The translations under genes and the position numbers were made by a program. Shown piece by piece: positions 8,398-17,958 of a stretch of 51,792 bases of DNA; position 1 is the first letter of the stretch; every line of letters starts with the position of its first letter. This DNA comes from Planctomycetota bacterium (GTDB lineage Bacteria > Planctomycetota > UBA8108 > JACQVS01): assembly GCA_028280485.1 (NCBI GenBank), contig JANQLS010000065.1:1-51792 (forward strand), given 5' to 3'. Below the pieces are notes generated by a model that was not told the origin of the DNA, did no database searches, and saw only the letters and a program-made list of their open reading frames with translations.

Positions 8398-9832
8398 CTA
8401 TAATTGCCCTGACCACTTCCCCCGCGACATCCGTCAATCGAAAATCCCGCCCCTGATGACGGTAAGTCAATCTCTTGTGATCGATTCCTAAAAGATGAAG
8501 GACAGTGGCGTGAAGATCGTGAACCGAGGTCTTGTTCTCAGTGGCGTGGAAGCCGAAATCATCGGTTTCTCCGTAGGTGATCCCTCCTTGAACTCCCCCT
8601 CCGGCTAACCACATCGAGAATCCGTGGGGATGGTGATCCCTTCCCCAATTCTTTCCGCCTCCCTGAATCACCGGAGTTCGACCGAACTCTCCTCCCCAAA
8701 TCACTAAAGTTTCTTCGAGGAGTCCACGTTGTTTGAGATCTTGAATTAAAGCCGCAATCGGTTGGTCGACCGCCTTACATTGCCGTTGGTGTTGCTGGAA
8801 AAGATTATCATGAGAATCCCAACCCATGTCATAAAGTTGAATGAAGCGCACTCCACGTTCAGCTAATCGACGAGCTAAAAGACAATTGTTGGCGAAGGAA
8901 GGCTTCTTGGGATCTGCACCGTAGTGATCTAAAGTCGCTTGCGATTCTTGTTTCAAATCGACGAGCTCAGGAGCCGAGGCTTGAAGGTGAAATGCTGTCT
9001 CATATTGCTCGATTCGAGAGATGATCTCTCGGTCACGGGTTCTTTGAAAGTGCTTCTCGTTGAGTTTTCGAATGAGATCGATTTGGCTTCTACGCTCAAT
9101 GCGCTGAATTTCCGCTGGCGATGAAAGAAACAGAATGGGATCTCCCCCATTCCTCAAACGAACTCCCTGATGCTCGGAAGGTAAAAATCCATTCGACCAA
9201 TAACTGTTGAGTAAAGGTTGTCGCTTAACACCAGAAGTTAATACGACATAGGATGGTAATTGCTGAGTTTCATTTCCTAACCCATAACTCAACCAAGCTC
9301 CCATCGTCGGCCGACCCAAGCGGGAATCCCCCGTATTGAGCAAATTCACGGCGGGATCGTGATTAAAGACTTCACTTCGAAGCCCCTTGATCACCGCTAA
9401 TTCATCCGCTACTTGGCTGAGATGGGGCATCAAACTCGATATATTGAGGCCGCTTTTTCCTCGGCGCTCGAATTGAAAAGGGGATGCTTTGAGTTTGGGG
9501 CGCTTCACTCGCTCGTCGATCATCGCAAAGTGAACACCATCGACAAAGGACTCTGGAATAGGCTTCCCATCTAATCGCTTGAGCTCAGGTTTCTCATCGA
9601 AGATATCCACATGGGAAGGACCTCCCGACATAAAGAGATAAATAACTCTTTTTGCCTTAGGAACAAAATGAGGTTGAGCGAACAATCGAGGCTTGAGAAG
9701 TGAAGTCAAGGCGACACTACCAACTCCCATCGCCGAACCCTTTAGAAAGTGGCGACGAAGCAACGCACTCTGAATTTGAGCATTCCAGGCTGAAGAGTTG
9801 ACTGGATTATTATTCACTGGTGATCGCCTCAT
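8393..9832 (-). CDS. DUF1501 family protein with Tat signal
   Basis: A 479-residue member of the DUF1501 family, a sulfatase/alkaline-phosphatase-fold group very common in planctomycetes. The N-terminus has a twin-arginine signal (RRHFLKGSAMGVGSVALTSL, Arg26-Arg27), implying export after folding. The core has IYLFMSGGPSHVDIFDEKP near residues 64-82, then GMGSW-like WDSHDN and the C-terminal GGEFGRTPVIQGGGKNWGRD and HPHGFSMWLAGGGVQGG, all typical of DUF1501. The function is unproven; the fold suggests a metal-dependent hydrolase. Its ATG overlaps the last 23 bases of the DUF1549/DUF1553 gene, the usual partner of DUF1501 in planctomycetes, so the pair is translationally coupled and probably works together outside the cytoplasm. 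Confidence 0.92.
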   Translation of the reverse strand: MRRSPVNNNPVNSSAWNAQIQSALLRRHFLKGSAMGVGSVALTSLLKPRLFAQPHFVPKAKRVIYLFMSGGPSHVDIFDEKPELKRLDGKPIPESFVDGVHFAMIDERVKRPKLKASPFQFERRGKSGLNISSLMPHLSQVADELAVIKGLRSEVFNHDPAVNLLNTGDSRLGRPTMGAWLSYGLGNETQQLPSYVVLTSGVKRQPLLNSYWSNGFLPSEHQGVRLRNGGDPILFLSSPAEIQRIERRSQIDLIRKLNEKHFQRTRDREIISRIEQYETAFHLQASAPELVDLKQESQATLDHYGADPKKPSFANNCLLARRLAERGVRFIQLYDMGWDSHDNLFQQHQRQCKAVDQPIAALIQDLKQRGLLEETLVIWGGEFGRTPVIQGGGKNWGRDHHPHGFSMWLAGGGVQGGITYGETDDFGFHATENKTSVHDLHATVLHLLGIDHKRLTYRHQGRDFRLTDVAGEVVRAIIG

Positions 9833-12800
9833 CCAGGTTGAGCAACACTTGACACAAGGATCGCCAAATTTTTAAAGAAGAATTCTTATTGTTCCCACTC
9901 CATCGCTTTAAAAACTTCAAGGAGTAGTCCAGCTCTTCTCGATCCGGCTCCCGAGAGAGAATCAAAGAGAAGGCAAAACGAATTCGATCCTCAGGTTCTG
10001 AAAACTTATTTATGATTCTCTGAGCACAGGACTCAGCGGCTTCTACAAAAATGGGATCATTGAGCAAGGCTAAAGCTTGTAGCGGAGTATTCGTCGTCGA
10101 ACGCTGCGCACAGGATCGTTCTCGACTGGGGGCATCGAAAGCAACGAGACTCGGGTACGGAGACATGCGCTGCCAAAACGTATAAAGGCTTCGGCGATAG
10201 CGGTCTTCACCATGAGACATCTTCCATTTCCCCGCCGTCGCATCCCGAAACTCACCGATACCCTGAGGTTGGTGAGGATAAACACTGGGGCCACCATATT
10301 TCAAACTCAGCAAACCCCCAACACTCAAAGCTAAATCTCTAATTTGTTCGGCTGTCATTCTCCGCCTCGAAAATTGGGCGAGCCAACGATTATCCGGATC
10401 GAGAGTTTGAAGATCTTTTCTTAAAACGGAGCTTTGCTGGTAGGTCGTCGAACTGACGATCAAGCGATGGATCCTTTTTACATCCCAAGCCGATTCAATC
10501 AGCTCCAGGGCGAGCCAATCTAATAATTTGGGGTGGGAAGGCACATCGCCTCGAGTCCCGAAGTCGTCTAAGGTTCTCACGATCCCTTGACCGAAGTATT
10601 GCGCCCAAATACGATTCACTGTCACTCTCGCCATCAGCGGATGCTCGGGATGCGTCAGCCACTTTGCAAAATCGAGACGATTAGGATTTTTCTTACTTTC
10701 TGGAATCGAAATGAACTGAGGCAAGCCGGGTTGAACACGCTTTCCCTTGACCTCAAAATCCCCTCGAACATGAATGTGAGTCTCCCGTGGCTCTTCTAAT
10801 TCCTCCATCACTTGAGCCGTGTGGGCTTTCTTTTGAAGCTTGTCCTGTTTCTCCTTGGCCCTTTGAATTTGTTCAGTGAGTCGTTTTGATTTTGAGCTTA
10901 AGTTGAACGAGAAGGAACGAAGGAGTTCTCGTTGCTGCTGCGTACGTTCTCTCTCGTCGACGATGATGGCTCGGCGCAATTCAGGACTCACAGCTCCCAA
11001 CTGATTCACGTTTGGAATAACAGAAGAATAAAGCCTGAGATCGTGAACTTTCCCCCTAAGGAAATAGGAGTTTGGAGAAGGGCTATTGGAATACCCCCCG
11101 CCTAATATCCAGGGGCGATTCGGCTGCGCCAAACGAGCGGGGATAGTCCCTTTGACTCGAGATTTGAGGTCGAGTTTCCCATCGATATATAATTGAGCTT
11201 TCTTCCCAGGCTCAAAAATAAAAGCTAGGTGATGCCACTTCCCATCATCGATTCTCTTCGATCCCTCGATCTCGATACCCGAAAATGGATTCGGAGTGGC
11301 TGAAAGCCAAACGTAGGGATGACCGGCTCTGTACCCTGGATCTCGTTGCCCTCCGATTCCCAGGACGAAGCCTCGTTGCTTTCCTCGCCAATCGTAATTG
11401 GAAACGATGTCTGCAAGCTTCGATCTCGTTTTAATCCACACGGATAGAGTGAAGGAAGCCTCTCCCCCCGGTTTAATTGAAATGGGTTGAACGGACTCGG
11501 GGTCTCCCTCAAATTGCAGGGAGTTTCCTTTTCCCCAGGGGGTATCTTGAGAAAATCGATCTCCTTCACCTCGAACAGCAAACCGGTACTTCCACTCATG
11601 CTTCGATTCAAAATAGGAAAAGGGATCTTCCAGCCATTTCGACTCGGCAGAAGAGTTCCCGGAGAGTTTTAAAGAATTCAATTCGGACTGCGCTCGAGCG
11701 ATCAACGCTTCTTGTCGATCCCACTCCTCTCTTTGCTCTAAGCTCAACACTTTAAGTTGAGGTCCTCGGACACCAAATTTTTGACCGTAGTGCGGAACAT
11801 TGTTAAAGATGGCAAAAAGTTGATAGTACTCTTCTTGGGAGAGAGGATCGTACTTGTGATCGTGACACTCACTGCAAGATACCGTTAAGCCCAGCCAAGT
11901 TTTTCCGGTGGTGTCCAATCGATCGACAATACCTTTGATGCGAAATTCTTCTTTGCGTGGATTGTTCCCCAAAGCTTGCATCGAGTTTCGATGAAAGCCC
12001 GTCGCCACTTTCTGAGACACCGAAGCATTAGGAAGCAGATCTCCCGCGATTTGCTGCAATGTAAATTGATCGAAGGGAAGGTTCTCGTTGAGAGCACTTA
12101 TCACCCAATCACGGTAGAGCCACATCGATCGGGGCTTATCGGCAGCGTGCCCCGTTGTATCGGCATAACGTGCGAGATCTAACCAGACCTGAGCCTGCTT
12201 CTCTCCGAATTGATGAGAGTTCAAATAGCGCTCTATGACCTTCTGAGTGGAAGCCGGGTCGGAATTCTGAACAAAGGTATGAACTTCTTCAGGGCTCGGA
12301 GGTAATCCTCTTAAATCGAAACTCAAACGTCGCAATAAAGTCCTTCGTGACGCGGGAGGCGAGGGTACGATTCCTTTTTTCTCCAGGCGCGCCAAGACGA
12401 AGCGATCGATGGGATTCTGGGACCAAGTGAGATCTCGAACCTCGGGAAGACTTGGTTTTTTTGGAGGAATAAAAGCCCAATGCTGAGTGTAAGTGGCGCC
12501 TCGTTGAATCCACGCTTCAAGCTTTTCAATTTCACCCGAAGTTAGAGGTGGTCCGGTTTCGGGAGGTGGCATCCGAAGGTTGGGATCTGAACTCTTAACG
12601 CGAGCTAAGAGCTCACTCTCTTTTGTAGCGCTTTTCAATAAGACCCGCTTGGCACTTTCAAATTGATCGAGCCGAAGCTTAGCTTTTCGATCCACTTCGG
12701 AACGACCGTGACATTTAAAACATCGATTAGCGAGAATGGGTTGAATGTCACGATCGAATTGTACCTCCTCTGCAAAGCTGATGGAGCATAAGCTCAACAC

Positions 12801-12857
12801 CCCCATAAAGGCGCATGAAATGCAGAATAAACTGAGGAATCGAAGACCGTTCAACAT
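9810..12857 (-). CDS. Planctomycete cytochrome-c-like PSD1 protein (PSCyt1, DUF1549, LamG, DUF1553)
   Basis: A 1015-residue exported protein. Domains in order: signal peptide (about 1-29), a PSCyt1 cytochrome-c-like domain starting at FDRDIQPILANRCFKCHGR with a heme motif CFKCH at 46-50, DUF1549 (about 145-350) containing a second heme-type motif CSECH at 328-332, a LamG/concanavalin-like insert (about 430-600; WIKTRS, DGKWHHLAFIF, YIDGKLD), a short coiled-coil segment, and DUF1553 (about 725-985; NRIWAQYFGQGIV, RRMTAEQIRDL, YPHQPQGIGEF). Such proteins are abundant in planctomycetes and are often paired with DUF1501 genes, as here. A redox role linked to degradation of complex organic matter has been proposed but not shown. 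The LamG insert suggests carbohydrate or protein binding. Expected location is the periplasm or cell surface. Confidence 0.93.
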   Translation of the reverse strand: MLNGLRFLSLFCISCAFMGVLSLCSISFAEEVQFDRDIQPILANRCFKCHGRSEVDRKAKLRLDQFESAKRVLLKSATKESELLARVKSSDPNLRMPPPETGPPLTSGEIEKLEAWIQRGATYTQHWAFIPPKKPSLPEVRDLTWSQNPIDRFVLARLEKKGIVPSPPASRRTLLRRLSFDLRGLPPSPEEVHTFVQNSDPASTQKVIERYLNSHQFGEKQAQVWLDLARYADTTGHAADKPRSMWLYRDWVISALNENLPFDQFTLQQIAGDLLPNASVSQKVATGFHRNSMQALGNNPRKEEFRIKGIVDRLDTTGKTWLGLTVSCSECHDHKYDPLSQEEYYQLFAIFNNVPHYGQKFGVRGPQLKVLSLEQREEWDRQEALIARAQSELNSLKLSGNSSAESKWLEDPFSYFESKHEWKYRFAVRGEGDRFSQDTPWGKGNSLQFEGDPESVQPISIKPGGEASFTLSVWIKTRSKLADIVSNYDWRGKQRGFVLGIGGQRDPGYRAGHPYVWLSATPNPFSGIEIEGSKRIDDGKWHHLAFIFEPGKKAQLYIDGKLDLKSRVKGTIPARLAQPNRPWILGGGYSNSPSPNSYFLRGKVHDLRLYSSVIPNVNQLGAVSPELRRAIIVDERERTQQQRELLRSFSFNLSSKSKRLTEQIQRAKEKQDKLQKKAHTAQVMEELEEPRETHIHVRGDFEVKGKRVQPGLPQFISIPESKKNPNRLDFAKWLTHPEHPLMARVTVNRIWAQYFGQGIVRTLDDFGTRGDVPSHPKLLDWLALELIESAWDVKRIHRLIVSSTTYQQSSVLRKDLQTLDPDNRWLAQFSRRRMTAEQIRDLALSVGGLLSLKYGGPSVYPHQPQGIGEFRDATAGKWKMSHGEDRYRRSLYTFWQRMSPYPSLVAFDAPSRERSCAQRSTTNTPLQALALLNDPIFVEAAESCAQRIINKFSEPEDRIRFAFSLILSREPDREELDYSLKFLKRWSGNNKNSSLKIWRSLCQVLLNLDEAITSE

Positions 12858-12885
12858 GCTTTTATCATAAAGGAAGCCCCAATAA

Positions 12886-12928
12886 AAACGGCTCAGAAAT
12901 GAGATTTTTCATTCCTGAGCCGTTTGGG
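12886..12928 (-). terminator. Intrinsic terminator downstream of the sialate esterase gene
   Basis: A long hairpin: AAACGGCTCAG on the left pairs with CTGAGCCGTTT on the right, and inner ATGA/TCAT pairs extend the stem around a short T-rich loop. On the minus strand the stem is followed by a T-rich run (TTTTTATT). It lies between the end of the sialate esterase gene (12953) and the start of the PSD1 gene (12857), so it separates the two transcripts. Confidence 0.75.
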
Positions 12929-12952
12929 AAAAGCGGGAAACACTCTTGGTGA

Positions 12953-14434
12953 TTATTGCTCCCGGCCTTCAGTGATTCCCTTCCATCGATCCGTTCTGAA
13001 TGGAGTCAAGGGCAAGCCTTCCCTATTCTCGACGTTACAAACGGGATTATCCGCCCAGGCGTAGCGGACCGCTTTGGGATCGAGGACATCATCAGCCCAC
13101 ACTTCGATCGTATTTTTAGAGGTGATCTTGGCCTTCGCGTGTTTAAAAGCTTTATCTTCTCCAGCGATCGTGAAGCCTTGTACTTCTCGAATATCGAAGG
13201 TCAAAAGGCCCCGACCGACGTGATCAAAAGTTAAAATCGCCTTCTTGCCTTTGATCTCGACCGACTTAAAAATGGGGCTACGATAAACGAGTTCTTTCTT
13301 ATAGTTTTTAGCAAGAGCCCAACGAGCCAATCGAAGAGCCACATTGTATTTGTCTCGGGGGTGAATATCTTTCGCTTCCCCGAGGTCGATGATCACAGCT
13401 TCACCGGTATTCGGGAGCTTGCTCATCGTCATCGTTTGGGCTTCACGCAGTTCCGCCCAGTTACTATCCCCCGGCTCACTTTTGTAGCCTCTAAAATCGG
13501 CAAGTTGTACCCAGTAGAAAGGAAAATCACCCTGCCCCCAAGCTTTTCTCCAAGTTTCGATCATCAGGGGAAAGAGATGTTGATACTGATGGGCCCGACC
13601 CGCATTCGATTCTCCCTGGTACCAAACGGCTCCTTTAATACCGTAACCGATGACGGGATTCAAAACTCCTTGGTAAAGATTCGCGGGACGATGGTTGCCT
13701 CTCAATTGACGAGCAAACTTTTTACGGGCATCGGGATTCTTTTCGGCTTCTTCCGCCATCTTATCCCAACGCTTCAGTAATCCGTGATAGCGTTCGTGCT
13801 GAGCTAAGACCTCTTTGGGCACCCAGGCTTCAGCCGCGCTGCCACCCCAAGCATTGTCGATCAAGCCGACAGGAACTTGTAAGGTTTGGTGAAGTTGTCT
13901 TCCGAAGTAATAACCCACCGCTGAAAATCCACCGATGGTATCAGGAGAACACACCTGCCATTTCCCATTAAAATTATCCGAAGGCGTTTGACTCGCTACG
14001 TTGGGAACGGTGATCAATCGAATCTGAGGGTAGTTGGCTGAAAGCCGCGCAAGGTCATCATCGTAAGAAGCGTTGATCGGCCATTGCATATTGGATTGAC
14101 CCGAACAAACCCAAACTTCCCCCACTAAGACATCATCGATTTGGATCCGGCTGTTGCTACCTTCGATGACAATTTTGTGGGGTCCCCCGGCTTCCATCGC
14201 CGGTAACTTCACTTTCCACTTTCCATCATCCCCAGCGACGATATCCTCCGTTTTCCCCGCCATAACGACGAACACTTTTTCACCGGGGTCGGCTTTTCCC
14301 CAAACCACGATGGGTTGGTCTCTTTGTACGACCATGTGTGAAGTGAAGAGGTTCGAAACTTGAACTTCAGCGTTTAACACCGAAGCCCATAAACTTAAGA
14401 TTGCCAAACTGGCAGCGAATTGTCCTCGTTTCAT
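12953..14434 (-). CDS. Secreted sialate O-acetylesterase (SGNH fold)
   Basis: A 493-residue protein with a signal peptide ([20 protein letters not shown], cleavage near NAEV). A small beta-sandwich domain comes first (about 25-105, [18 protein letters not shown]). The SGNH/DUF303 catalytic domain follows: block [11 protein letters not shown] with nucleophile Ser114, the family motif [10 protein letters not shown], and [13 protein letters not shown], which supplies the Asp-x-x-His pair. The enzyme removes O-acetyl groups from sialic acids or other acetylated sugars, probably from glycoproteins or polysaccharides outside the cell. It lies alone on the minus strand, bounded by a terminator downstream. 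The family call is secure; the true substrate could be an acetylated polysaccharide other than sialoglycan. Confidence 0.9.
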   Translation of the reverse strand: MKRGQFAASLAILSLWASVLNAEVQVSNLFTSHMVVQRDQPIVVWGKADPGEKVFVVMAGKTEDIVAGDDGKWKVKLPAMEAGGPHKIVIEGSNSRIQIDDVLVGEVWVCSGQSNMQWPINASYDDDLARLSANYPQIRLITVPNVASQTPSDNFNGKWQVCSPDTIGGFSAVGYYFGRQLHQTLQVPVGLIDNAWGGSAAEAWVPKEVLAQHERYHGLLKRWDKMAEEAEKNPDARKKFARQLRGNHRPANLYQGVLNPVIGYGIKGAVWYQGESNAGRAHQYQHLFPLMIETWRKAWGQGDFPFYWVQLADFRGYKSEPGDSNWAELREAQTMTMSKLPNTGEAVIIDLGEAKDIHPRDKYNVALRLARWALAKNYKKELVYRSPIFKSVEIKGKKAILTFDHVGRGLLTFDIREVQGFTIAGEDKAFKHAKAKITSKNTIEVWADDVLDPKAVRYAWADNPVCNVENREGLPLTPFRTDRWKGITEGREQ

Positions 14435-14706
14435 AGTGGATCCTTTTTCCGGGGCCCGAGTTGAAAAGTAGCTGGTGATGAGTGACCACCCTCATCAGAA
14501 GTCTCGATCAAGGATCGAGATGATTTACTATAACCGAAAGGGTTTTGGAGAAACCAGCACTCGATCGGCACGAGAGCGAGAGATTTTCGGTGATTCCCAC
14601 GAGTTTGGCTGAAATAATAGAAGTCATGAGGCTTATTCGTCGCTAACGGCATGCCAAGGGTTGTGAATTTTTGTTGAGGTCCGTAAGAATCGGATTCCGG
14701 CTCTAA
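14435..14706. other. Intergenic region upstream of the sialate esterase gene
   Basis: Leader and probable promoter region for the minus-strand sialate esterase gene. A GGATCC-flanked AAAGGATCC lies a few bases before its ATG on the minus strand and can serve as the ribosome binding site. A 73-codon minus-strand reading frame (14431-14652) has no domain or signal and is taken as chance. Nothing else recognisable was seen. Confidence 0.35.
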
Positions 14707-14896
14707 TTAGTTTCTGTTGAATCTTGCTCCTTCGGAGATAGCTTCAACCGTTTTGGCAATTCTTCAAATTGCCTTCACTCCGCGAACATAGGCACTATGA
14801 GCCTACGCAGTAATAATGGAATAAAGACCTAGGTCTTTATTCGCAGACGAGTTGATCCCAACTCGGCTTAGTTCCTGTTTAATCAACAGGAACTAA
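14707..14896. repeat. Multi-hairpin repeat element, copy A
   Basis: A string of short perfect hairpins within about 190 bp: GCTCC/GGAG around TTC (14726-14738), GGCAATT/AATTGCC (14755-14773), a 22-bp perfect palindrome AATAAAGACCTAGGTCTTTATT cut at its centre (14820-14841; arm AATAAAGACCT), GAGTT/AACTC around GATCCC (about 14850-14865), and TTAGTTCCTGTT/AACAGGAACTAA (14868-14896). The series CTCCTTCGGAG, then a CCGTTT-led hairpin, then CTTCACTCCGC recurs at 36726-36944 and in shorter form at 31258-31330. The last hairpin recurs on its own at 24455-24482. No reading frame spans it. This is a dispersed repeat family; whether it is transcribed is unknown. Confidence 0.7.
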
Positions 14897-14909
14897 TTAA
14901 AAGACGACC

Positions 14910-15051
14910 TTAACTAGCCCGAAGCGCTAGCGAGGGGAGCCTTTTCATGAAACAAGCAAAATCTCTCTTTAAGCCTTCATGACTCAGAATTACGGCCTCG
15001 CTTCGCACGGCTCGAGGGTCGAGCCTACCACTAGCGCTTCGGGTTAGTTAA
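14910..15051. repeat. Imperfect inverted pair of GCCCGAAGCGCTAGC elements
   Basis: A full TAACTAGCCCGAAGCGCTAG element ending in CGAGGGG lies at 14910-14937. A truncated inverted partner, CTAGCGCTTCGGGTTAGTTA, lies at 15031-15050. The overall length (142 bp) is close to that of the 137-bp elements at 17746 and 37001, but the ends differ and the interior shows no obvious relation, so this may be a decayed or separate element. It lies upstream of the GH13 gene. Confidence 0.55.
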
Positions 15052-15161
15052 ATTGGAGGCTTTAAGAATTCACTGCCTCCTAGCGTGAGTTTGAGGTTTT
15101 CTGTTGGTTAGGCGCCTGTCCCTCGTTGACACTTCGGGTTTGAAATGACGGGCTTGGAATA

Positions 15162-17672
15162 ATGGAAATCAAAAAACTGATTCACATCATTGTTGCAACT
15201 GGAATTCTTGGCTTGACGGAAGTTCAAGCCTGGGATCTCGATGGAGATGTGGAATGGTTCGGGCTTTCCCATTTGGGATGGCAAGATCGAACCCCTAGGG
15301 TTCCGACTCGAGGCGAAACTTTTAAAGTACGTTTTCAATCCCATAAAAACGACCTTACGAGTGCTCGGGTCAGGCGATATCTCCCGGGTGATCCCAATCC
15401 ACAAAGTTTCCCCGCTCAAGTCATTCATTCCCGTGGACCTTACCTGATTTGGGAAGCCACCGTTCCGGGACATAATAGCTCTCAACTGAGTTACGACATC
15501 GAAGTCCAAGATGGGAACGATCGAGACTACATCGGCGTTGACGGCATCGGAGGTAGTGCTCCTGAAGGGGGGCCTTTCGTTTTGGACTTTACCCGATTCT
15601 CTCACGCCCCTTTGGGTTCAACTCCGGTTAAGGGAGGAGTCGTCTTTAAAGTATGGGCTCCAGCATCATCCGAAATTTACGTTCGAGGAACGTTCAACGA
15701 TTGGTCAAAAAACCAGCCGATGCAAAAATGGGGAAGCACCTTCACGAGGTTCGTACCGGGCGCTCGACCCGACGATAGTTATAAATATTATTTTGAAGAA
15801 CACGATCTTTGGAAAGCTGACCCCTTCGCCCGAAGAATCGATGCCGGAGATGGCAACAACACGATCGTCATCGACCCTCAAGCCTACGACTGGCAATCTT
15901 CCTCCTTCACTCCTCCTCCCTTCGAAGAGATGGTTTGTTACCAACTTCACGTGGGCACTTTTTCCGGAAGAAACGATCCTTTTGGATCGGCTCCTTCTCC
16001 CGCCCGTTTTATCGATGTCACGCGTCGGATCCCCCACTTAAAAGAACTGGGAATCAACGTCGTCTATCTCAATCCCGTCATCGAATGGCCAGGTGATTTT
16101 TCGGGAGGTTACAACCCGATCAATCACACTTCGATCGAAAAGGCGCTCGGATCTCCTGATCAATTCAAAGCGATGGTCGATGCGTTTCACATTGAAGGCA
16201 TCGCCGTGATCTTAGATGTGGTTTACAACCATGTCGATGGTGGCTCCAATTACCTTTATAACTTCAGTGGCGACTCGGCTGAAGAAAACATCTATTTCGA
16301 CACGCCAGTCGCGGATACTCCTTGGGGTCCTCAACTCGACTTTGATCGCAGAGAAGTCCGCGAATTCATGTTGGATGCCGTGGTTTTACTTTTAGATGAG
16401 TACCGCTTAGATGGCCTTCGAGTCGACGCTCTCTCGGCGTTCATTTCGGGCCCCCAATCGGGTGCGAGCCAAGTCTTCCTCAAAGACATGAACAATTTAG
16501 TGAATCAACGGTATCGAGATAAGATCATCATCGCCGAAATATTCGGAGACGACCCCTGGTACACTCGCCCCACTGAATTTGGTGGACTCGGCTTCGATGC
16601 TCAGTACCACTCGAATTTTAGAGATAGCTTGCGGAGCGCCATCTTCGAGGCTGCGTTTGGAGATCCCAACATCGGAGCTTTAGCTTGGGCGACAACTCGT
16701 TCGGGAAATGAAGAACTTCAAGGTACTCGCTGTTTCAATTATTTTGAACTTCACGATGAAACTTGGCCTCTGAACGATCACCAACGAGCGATCCGGCTCA
16801 TCGACCCCAGCTCTCCCCACGACAGTGAATTCGCGAAAGGGCGTTCCAAGCTGGCTCACGGAATGACCTTGCTGTCGAAAGGAGTTCCTTGCATCCTTCA
16901 GGGATCCGAGTGGTTAGAAGACGAGGGTTGGGAAGCCGCTAAAATCGATTGGCGCCACAAAACCATCTACCGAGGCATATTTGATTTTTTCCGAGATCTT
17001 ATTCACCTTCGAACTTCAAATCCTGCCCTGTTTACGAATGCTTTCGCCCATCCTTATCATGTCAACGAGAACGACAACGTACTGGTCTTTGAACGATCCC
17101 AAAACGACGCCAACACTTTTGTGATAATTGCAAATTTCAGTAACAGCGATTGGACCGGTGGTGATGGTTATCGCATCGGCCTCCCCCGAGGTGGAGAATG
17201 GGCTTCCGTTCTGAATTCTGAAGCGAAAATCTACGATGGTGACTTCGAGTGGAGCTGCCACACTTTTCGAGCTGACTCCACTTCCTACGATGGCCTGAAC
17301 CACTCGACTTCCCTCAAACTCCCCCCACGGAGTTTGATCGTTTTAGAAAACAACCCTTCTTCCCAACGTTGCGAGGAAGAACTTCCATCTCCACATTTTC
17401 GACGAGGAGATGCGAATAATGATGCACTCGTCGATATCTCGGACCCGATTGCCCAATTGAGCCATCTCTTTACGGGAAAGGCCTTCTTAACCTGTTTTGA
17501 TACCGGTGATACTAACGATGACGGGGCGGTCGATGTCTCTGATCCGATACATACCTTGACGGTATTGTTTTTAGGAACAGGAGAGATTCCCCCACCTGGT
17601 AAAAATGAGTGCGGTGAGGATCCGAGTGAGGATGAATTAGTTTGTGAGAGCTATCCGGCTTGTGAGATTTGA
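15162..17672 (+). CDS. Secreted GH13 alpha-amylase-family enzyme with CBM48 and dockerin-like C-terminus
   Basis: An 836-residue exported enzyme. A signal peptide (about 1-23) precedes an N-terminal beta domain (about 25-145), a CBM48/early-set domain (about 158-240, VFKVWAPASSEIYVRGTFND) and a GH13 barrel (about 255-620). The catalytic set is complete: DVVYNH at 352-357, nucleophile Asp422 in GLRVDA, acid/base Glu459 in IIIAEIFGDD, and His531-Asp532 in FELHDE. A C-terminal beta domain follows, then two EF-hand-like calcium loops, DANNDALVDISD and DTNDDGAVDVSD (about 747-800), in a dockerin-type arrangement, then a Cys-containing tail. The architecture is closest to branching enzyme or maltooligosyltrehalose trehalohydrolase relatives, but it is secreted, so extracellular alpha-glucan degradation is more likely than glycogen synthesis. 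The dockerin-like part probably anchors or stabilises the protein. Confidence 0.9.
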   Translation: MEIKKLIHIIVATGILGLTEVQAWDLDGDVEWFGLSHLGWQDRTPRVPTRGETFKVRFQSHKNDLTSARVRRYLPGDPNPQSFPAQVIHSRGPYLIWEATVPGHNSSQLSYDIEVQDGNDRDYIGVDGIGGSAPEGGPFVLDFTRFSHAPLGSTPVKGGVVFKVWAPASSEIYVRGTFNDWSKNQPMQKWGSTFTRFVPGARPDDSYKYYFEEHDLWKADPFARRIDAGDGNNTIVIDPQAYDWQSSSFTPPPFEEMVCYQLHVGTFSGRNDPFGSAPSPARFIDVTRRIPHLKELGINVVYLNPVIEWPGDFSGGYNPINHTSIEKALGSPDQFKAMVDAFHIEGIAVILDVVYNHVDGGSNYLYNFSGDSAEENIYFDTPVADTPWGPQLDFDRREVREFMLDAVVLLLDEYRLDGLRVDALSAFISGPQSGASQVFLKDMNNLVNQRYRDKIIIAEIFGDDPWYTRPTEFGGLGFDAQYHSNFRDSLRSAIFEAAFGDPNIGALAWATTRSGNEELQGTRCFNYFELHDETWPLNDHQRAIRLIDPSSPHDSEFAKGRSKLAHGMTLLSKGVPCILQGSEWLEDEGWEAAKIDWRHKTIYRGIFDFFRDLIHLRTSNPALFTNAFAHPYHVNENDNVLVFERSQNDANTFVIIANFSNSDWTGGDGYRIGLPRGGEWASVLNSEAKIYDGDFEWSCHTFRADSTSYDGLNHSTSLKLPPRSLIVLENNPSSQRCEEELPSPHFRRGDANNDALVDISDPIAQLSHLFTGKAFLTCFDTGDTNDDGAVDVSDPIHTLTVLFLGTGEIPPPGKNECGEDPSEDELVCESYPACEI

Positions 17673-17745
17673 GCAAATGAACTAGTGCCAAGCCATTGTG
17701 GATTTATAGAATAAATCAATTATCAAACTAAATGACGCTTTATTT

Positions 17746-17882
17746 ATCCCTCGCTAAAGCTTCGGGCTTGCTGGGCGTAAGCCACCTTTAAAGTAATTAT
17801 GAACTTAGGGTCATCGCTCTTCCCACCTATAAATTATTAAAAAAATCACCAACATTCCAAGCCCGAAGCTTTAGCGAGGGAT
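17746..17882. mobile_element. 137-bp MITE-like element, copy 1
   Basis: Perfect 25-bp terminal inverted repeats, beginning ATCCCTCGCTAAAGC (17746-17770) and ending GCTTTAGCGAGGGAT (17858-17882), enclose an 87-bp interior. A second copy at 37001-37137 has the same arms and exactly the same interior length. The two interiors match near their ends when one is reversed (GGGCGT-A-CCAC at one end, TCACCAAC at the other). There is no coding capacity and no clear target-site duplication. It lies between the GH13 gene and the terminator at 17893. A non-autonomous, hairpin-forming mobile repeat is the best reading; a dispersed REP-type doublet is the alternative. Confidence 0.65.
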
Positions 17883-17892
17883 CATTTCCTGG

Positions 17893-17937
17893 AAAAAAAA
17901 GCGAACTCGTTCGAATGAACGAGCTCGCTTTTTTTTT
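17893..17937. terminator. Bidirectional intrinsic terminator
   Basis: A hairpin with arms GCGAACTCGTTC and GAACGAGCTCGC (one mismatch) around GAAT, flanked by a run of eight A on the left and nine T on the right. It can therefore end transcription in both directions. It lies between the convergent GH13 gene (ends 17672) and the unknown minus-strand gene (ends 17959). Confidence 0.92.
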
Positions 17938-17958
17938 ATCTGACTCAGCGAAGAAGGT

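Noticed and set aside
14431..14652. 73-codon minus-strand frame upstream of the sialate esterase
   Set aside because: It lacks a ribosome binding site, overlaps the esterase start and has no recognisable motif.
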